NCBI RefSeq assembly: GCF_910592395.1
Contig: NC_088310.1
Coordinates: 20,405,501-20,469,500 of the forward strand
DNA length: 64,000 nucleotides
From: Lineus longissimus
Taxonomy: Eukaryota; Nemertea; Pilidiophora; Heteronemertea; Lineidae
Reading direction: 5' to 3'
This document shows, piece by piece, positions 59,801 through 64,000 of the stretch. Position numbers and translations under genes: made by a program. Every line of letters begins with the position of its first letter. Within the stretch, counting starts at the first letter, position 1. The notes beneath the pieces were generated by a model. It was not told the origin of the DNA, ran no database searches, and saw only the letters and a list, made by a program, of their open reading frames with translations.

Positions 59801-60889
59801 AACCTTCAAAGATAACACCATATACTGATGACAATTACATTCGGAAAATTTCCCACCAACTTGGTGCGATGTGGCGCCCCAGCCCCCATTCCCCCCACAC
59901 TTCACCGCGCACCAGAACTGTGAGAACGCAACCTCTGCCACTAGTAACGACACATTCGTAATCAAATAATTAGTATATATGATAATAAAGTAATTACAAT
60001 CTTAGTCATTAATAGGGCTTTTGTATCTTTGCTCGCATAAATGCGACAATTAAATTCCATGTGGAGGAATAATTGTGATTAATATCACCAATTATAGGGC
60101 CCAGGAAAACAGTCCACCCATTTTGCGCAGATACATTTGACACATCAAATTTCCAAAATGAAACTGTTTAATTGAAATGGTTAATTTAACTGCCTATGAC
60201 CGTTGCCGGGGTCATCTTCTGTCGAATCCAAATATGGCTGCAGACAGACAAAGGTTGTGACAGTTAGGCCTACGTATCATGCACTTTCGGCTGAGGACAA
60301 CGGGTGTAGAATGCCAGTGAAAGCAATCGTCCTTCTCAGAATGTCGCAATGAGCAATGATACCTGGAGAAAGTTTGCCCATTCAAGAGGATCGTTGGGTG
60401 TGAAGCTTACCACTCGTAGGGGCAGCTTCTGCTGGGTATTATGCGAAATAGCAATATTAAGTGTTTAAAGCTGCTGACATCTACATCTAGTACCTGATTA
60501 TTTAAGTGGGAAATGCTTTCCACATCTTCTAGTAATATTAGACTTAAGTTCGTCGAACAGGCAGTGAGGGATCATTGAAATGGGCTATTGAAGAGTCTTC
60601 TTCTTCATGTTCCTAGGTCGGTCAAGCGTTTTCTCTGTTGAAAAAAAAATTGTAATTAAATACTGTCCATTAGCAACGCCATTATCAGATCGTGTTTTTT
60701 TCTTCAATTTTGATTGTAATCAAGATTACTATTTTTCAAATCGACGGTTAGCTGATAATGTCAAAGCTATATAGTGGGTTGCGTGATGATAGTCATTATA
60801 GCCAACGCCCTCAGCTTATTTTTGTTCAAATCCTGATTTAAAAAATGTAAGATTACGCTCTGAAGTGATGCAAAAGAGGAAGTTCTTTG
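56846..60889. other. Non-coding stretch, no supported gene
   Basis: No gene supported. Short frames near 58534-58815 and 59408-59593 look mildly protein-like but have no domain or matching exons. Confidence 0.45.
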
Positions 60890-61090
60890 TGCGGTTTTAA
60901 ATTGCTTTGCATTGTTGTTGTGCAAAGTTAATATTTTGAAATCAACAATGCATACATTGACGCACAAAATATTTTTTTAAGCAAGATTAAATTTTTTAAG
61001 TGATGTTAACGTGAGTGTTTTTTTGCTGCGGTTGAAATGAAGCATTGTTGTGCAAAATCGTTTTTGTAACATCAACAATGAAGAAATTCG
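60890..61090. repeat. Diverged duplicate of a stem-loop unit
   Basis: A unit of about 70 bp, TGCGGTT...GCATTGTTG...TCAACAATG, occurs twice (about 60890-60960 and 61026-61090). Each copy can fold with GCATTGTTG against CAACAATG: 60909-60951 and 61042-61080. The loops have diverged more than the stems. Confidence 0.5.
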
Positions 61091-64000
61091 GCCATGAAAT
61101 TAATGCACCGGCGCCTTTACTCTCTCAATAACTTGACAGCAATTAGTGACCAGCAGCCAAAACATCAACAACAAGTTAGAAATAGTGGGTGTAATAATTC
61201 TCAAAGCTAATAAGGGAATATCATGTCTTGGAACAATCACGCCAAAAGCTACTGCCCCGGGGTATGACCCTGAATGCCTTAATGACAGGGTGCTACCTCG
61301 TGCATTTCTCTAGGCTATTAGCTGGTGGCCTTGGACAGTGATTGCCGTGGTCATATTTTGAGTCCTGGTGAATTAAGCCCCTTAGGGGGTTGGGAAAGTA
61401 TCAAAAGTGTATTGAAGAGGGACGTTCCAGTTTGCTAAAGCTATTGATGAGCTTGACAAAGCTCTGATTGCGTATCTGGGTGGCCAGTGCGGATGGTGAC
61501 TAAACCACCGAGGACTAGAAATCGAAGTCCATAGTGCAAGTTCGCCAAAATCAATGTGCGTGTCATCAAGCTCTACGATAGTAATCAATCTCGGATTAGA
61601 CTTCGTATCTAAAACTTCGAGTAGAAACAATTTATCTTTTTCAAGCTAATACAGGCCTTAGTCGCGCTAATGCTAGCGTTTGTGTCTAACATCGATTGAG
61701 CAACTGCGCCCTGAACTGTGAACCTTATACTTTGGTAACTACTGGGGCTATATACTTGAATTTGGTACAATTGTAGGCCAATGTTATGAAACCTTGTAGA
61801 CTAAATTTTGGTCCGGTTCGATTCTTGGTTTGGTCACCAGGTGGCTAAAATCAAAAACAATAACATGTCGGGGGGGGGGGGAGGTGATCACAATGGCCCT
61901 GGCCATCTAATTTTTCCATTTCTTTAAAAGCCACGTTGCCCTTTAACATGACTAGATATTCTAAGTGCATGTAATTAACCAATTTGCACGCAATTAGATA
62001 TTTGCAATTAAACTAAAGTGCAATTAAAATGTGTAATGTGTATTTTTTCACTATGTTTAAAAAGAACTCGTGGTAAATTGGTACAATTGAGAAAGACTAA
62101 CATTAAAGTGTATATATATATCTATATATCTCTATTTTATCATGAAATTATCAGTTATTAAAATATTTTGTCTGCAATAATTATACCATTAACTTTAGTT
62201 CTGAAAGGGAAATTGAGTTGGGAAGATATGATTAAAACATACTAATGGAGCTTAATTGTCCCCCCTCTGTTATACAATAGTTATCATTGTCAAAACCACC
62301 TCATTTGGACACAAAGTTATTCTCATGGCTGTTTGAAAAAGCAAGTAACTGAGGTTTTTGTCCACTATTGTATCAAAAGAATAATAAGTATGTACGTTTA
62401 AGTGTAATTATACAGATATCATGAATAGAAATATGAGTGAACAACTTCATAATTGTCAAGGCATATTGTCTATGTAGGTTGAAATGATACTCATACATAT
62501 TGTCACAATTGAAAATCAATTTTTTTTTCGAACGGAATGACAAAGTTGAGGAAAGGCACACGCACATGCACAAATGACCGTATCGAAAGCAAAGCCATCA
62601 TCACTATAGGCATTTGAAAGGTAAAGTGCCGGCGGACCAAACAATGGGAATAAAATTAACGTGTTACCCAATAAAAATATTGCCTAATCAATGTTACACT
62701 TAATAATACATTGCTGACTTAAAATCAATTCATTAGGCTTTAGCAGATAGCATTACTTGATTTTACCGTACATTGAAACGTGTGATGCTCTACGAATGTA
62801 CAACATGTATCAGGCTAAGTGCAGTTTCCAATACATATTTCAATGACTATCGAAAAAAAGGTTTTTTACGTTCTTTATACTGACATGTTTCTAACTTCAT
62901 CAAGGAATATGCTTGTGGCATTATTTCATCATTAATCATTGATACTCGATGAAAACATGAGAGATTCTGTCTGATCAATCTCATTCCAGGAGCATAGCAT
63001 TCTCGCCGCCAGGCAGCCCTTTGCTCCTACCATACCCTCCTACTAAACAATATTGCAACTTGAAATAAAGGAGCAAACAAAAGACTAGGCAGGTAACTAG
63101 CCACTAGCCAGCTTAAGAATTATGTTAAAATATCGCTGCAGTAAGAAGGTCCAGCGTCTAAAATGTGGATTTATTTTCACGCTACACTGTCATAGTTGCT
63201 GGTACACTAAGGTACAGAATCTGAAAAGTGAGCTCTCAAAACTCCACTGATTTGTCGATTATTTTCATCTGGTACAAATTCATGAGATTTATCATAGCAG
63301 CTGATCGGAGTCATATCGGGCCGTTCAAAATACTATTTTTTGATAATCGTTCCTTGAGAGAATTGCTTTATCGATACCAAACGGACCGTATTTGTTATTC
63401 AGTACCCATCGTCAGCTACAACTCACGTCATAACCTCAGTATTTATGTCAATTAGCTATTGTTTCATTGCTGTGTCGGCACAATAAAGCCAAAGAGAGAA
63501 ACAGAAAGTCTAACGACAAAAAAAACGGATGTATCGAACCAATTTAGTTATCACACAGGTCATAAACAAGTGTCATAGGTCGCTCTTTATCTATACCCTG
63601 TTTTGAATTGATTTCGTTGGATACTAAATCTTTCGATTCTATTTTAATGTAGATTCAATTCATGTGGAAAATCCACTGACGAAATTCCAGGTGGCACAGC
63701 CTTAACTGGTGTCTTCTTTCGTAGTCCAATTTACCTCAATTACATCACAACTGTAGATTTCTGCACTTCCTAAAAGGGTGTGTGATCGGTCTACACTGAC
63801 CCGGCAAAGTTCCAACAGAAAATATTAATTCAATGTGGTTACTACCACAGTAAGCAATTTACTTAAATAAAATGCTAACATTTCTATCATATCATTGATG
63901 TCAATTTTGTGAAATACATGTATCACTATTAAGCTCTGCGTATCACCTATATTCTTATACATAGGTGAAAAAGAGTGTAAATAATTAAGCAGTTGTTACA
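61091..64000. other. Non-coding stretch, no supported gene
   Basis: AT-rich with no supported gene. It includes a run of 12 G at 61870-61881 and a short TA-rich microsatellite near 62110. Confidence 0.5.

Overview
This is an AT-rich, gene-poor stretch of animal genomic DNA. Split genes with GT-AG introns, a FoxG-type forkhead gene, a BEL/Pao LTR retrotransposon and a DUF7869-type gene together point to an invertebrate, most likely a marine deuterostome or lophotrochozoan. The species cannot be fixed from the sequence.

Layout. 1-7.5 kb: no secure gene; one perfect 32-bp palindrome. 7.5-8.5 kb (minus): a possible small three-exon gene of unknown family. 8.5-27.2 kb: mostly non-coding, with foldback (MITE-like) repeats, a cluster of MEF2-like boxes, paired CRE sites and a decayed minisatellite. 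27.19-28.44 kb (minus): an intact intronless FoxG gene with a TATA- and CCAAT-type promoter just upstream. 28.84-32.66 kb: a DNA element bounded by 30-bp inverted repeats and carrying a four-exon gene of the DUF7869 type. It starts about 270 bp upstream of the FoxG promoter and points the other way. 34.1-36.8 kb: two MITEs of one family. 38.97-40.79 kb: a mosaic element with inverted ends and a 10-bp flanking duplication. 41-43 kb: a degraded tandem repeat and two possible exon relics. 44.95-51.69 kb: a complete BEL/Pao retrotransposon (minus) with LTRs identical by eye, an uninterrupted 1837-codon gag-pol and a 5-bp target duplication. 51.7-64 kb: non-coding as far as I can see, with a CpG-dense patch and duplicated stem-loops.

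How the parts relate. FoxG is the only secure host gene. Everything else that is clearly coding belongs to mobile DNA. The two autonomous-looking elements differ in type: one is copied through RNA (BEL/Pao). The other is a terminal-inverted-repeat element whose presumed transposase belongs to a family named only as a domain of unknown function. That element is the best candidate here for an under-described system. All start codons given here are real ATGs; apparent upstream TTG or GTG extensions were trimmed.
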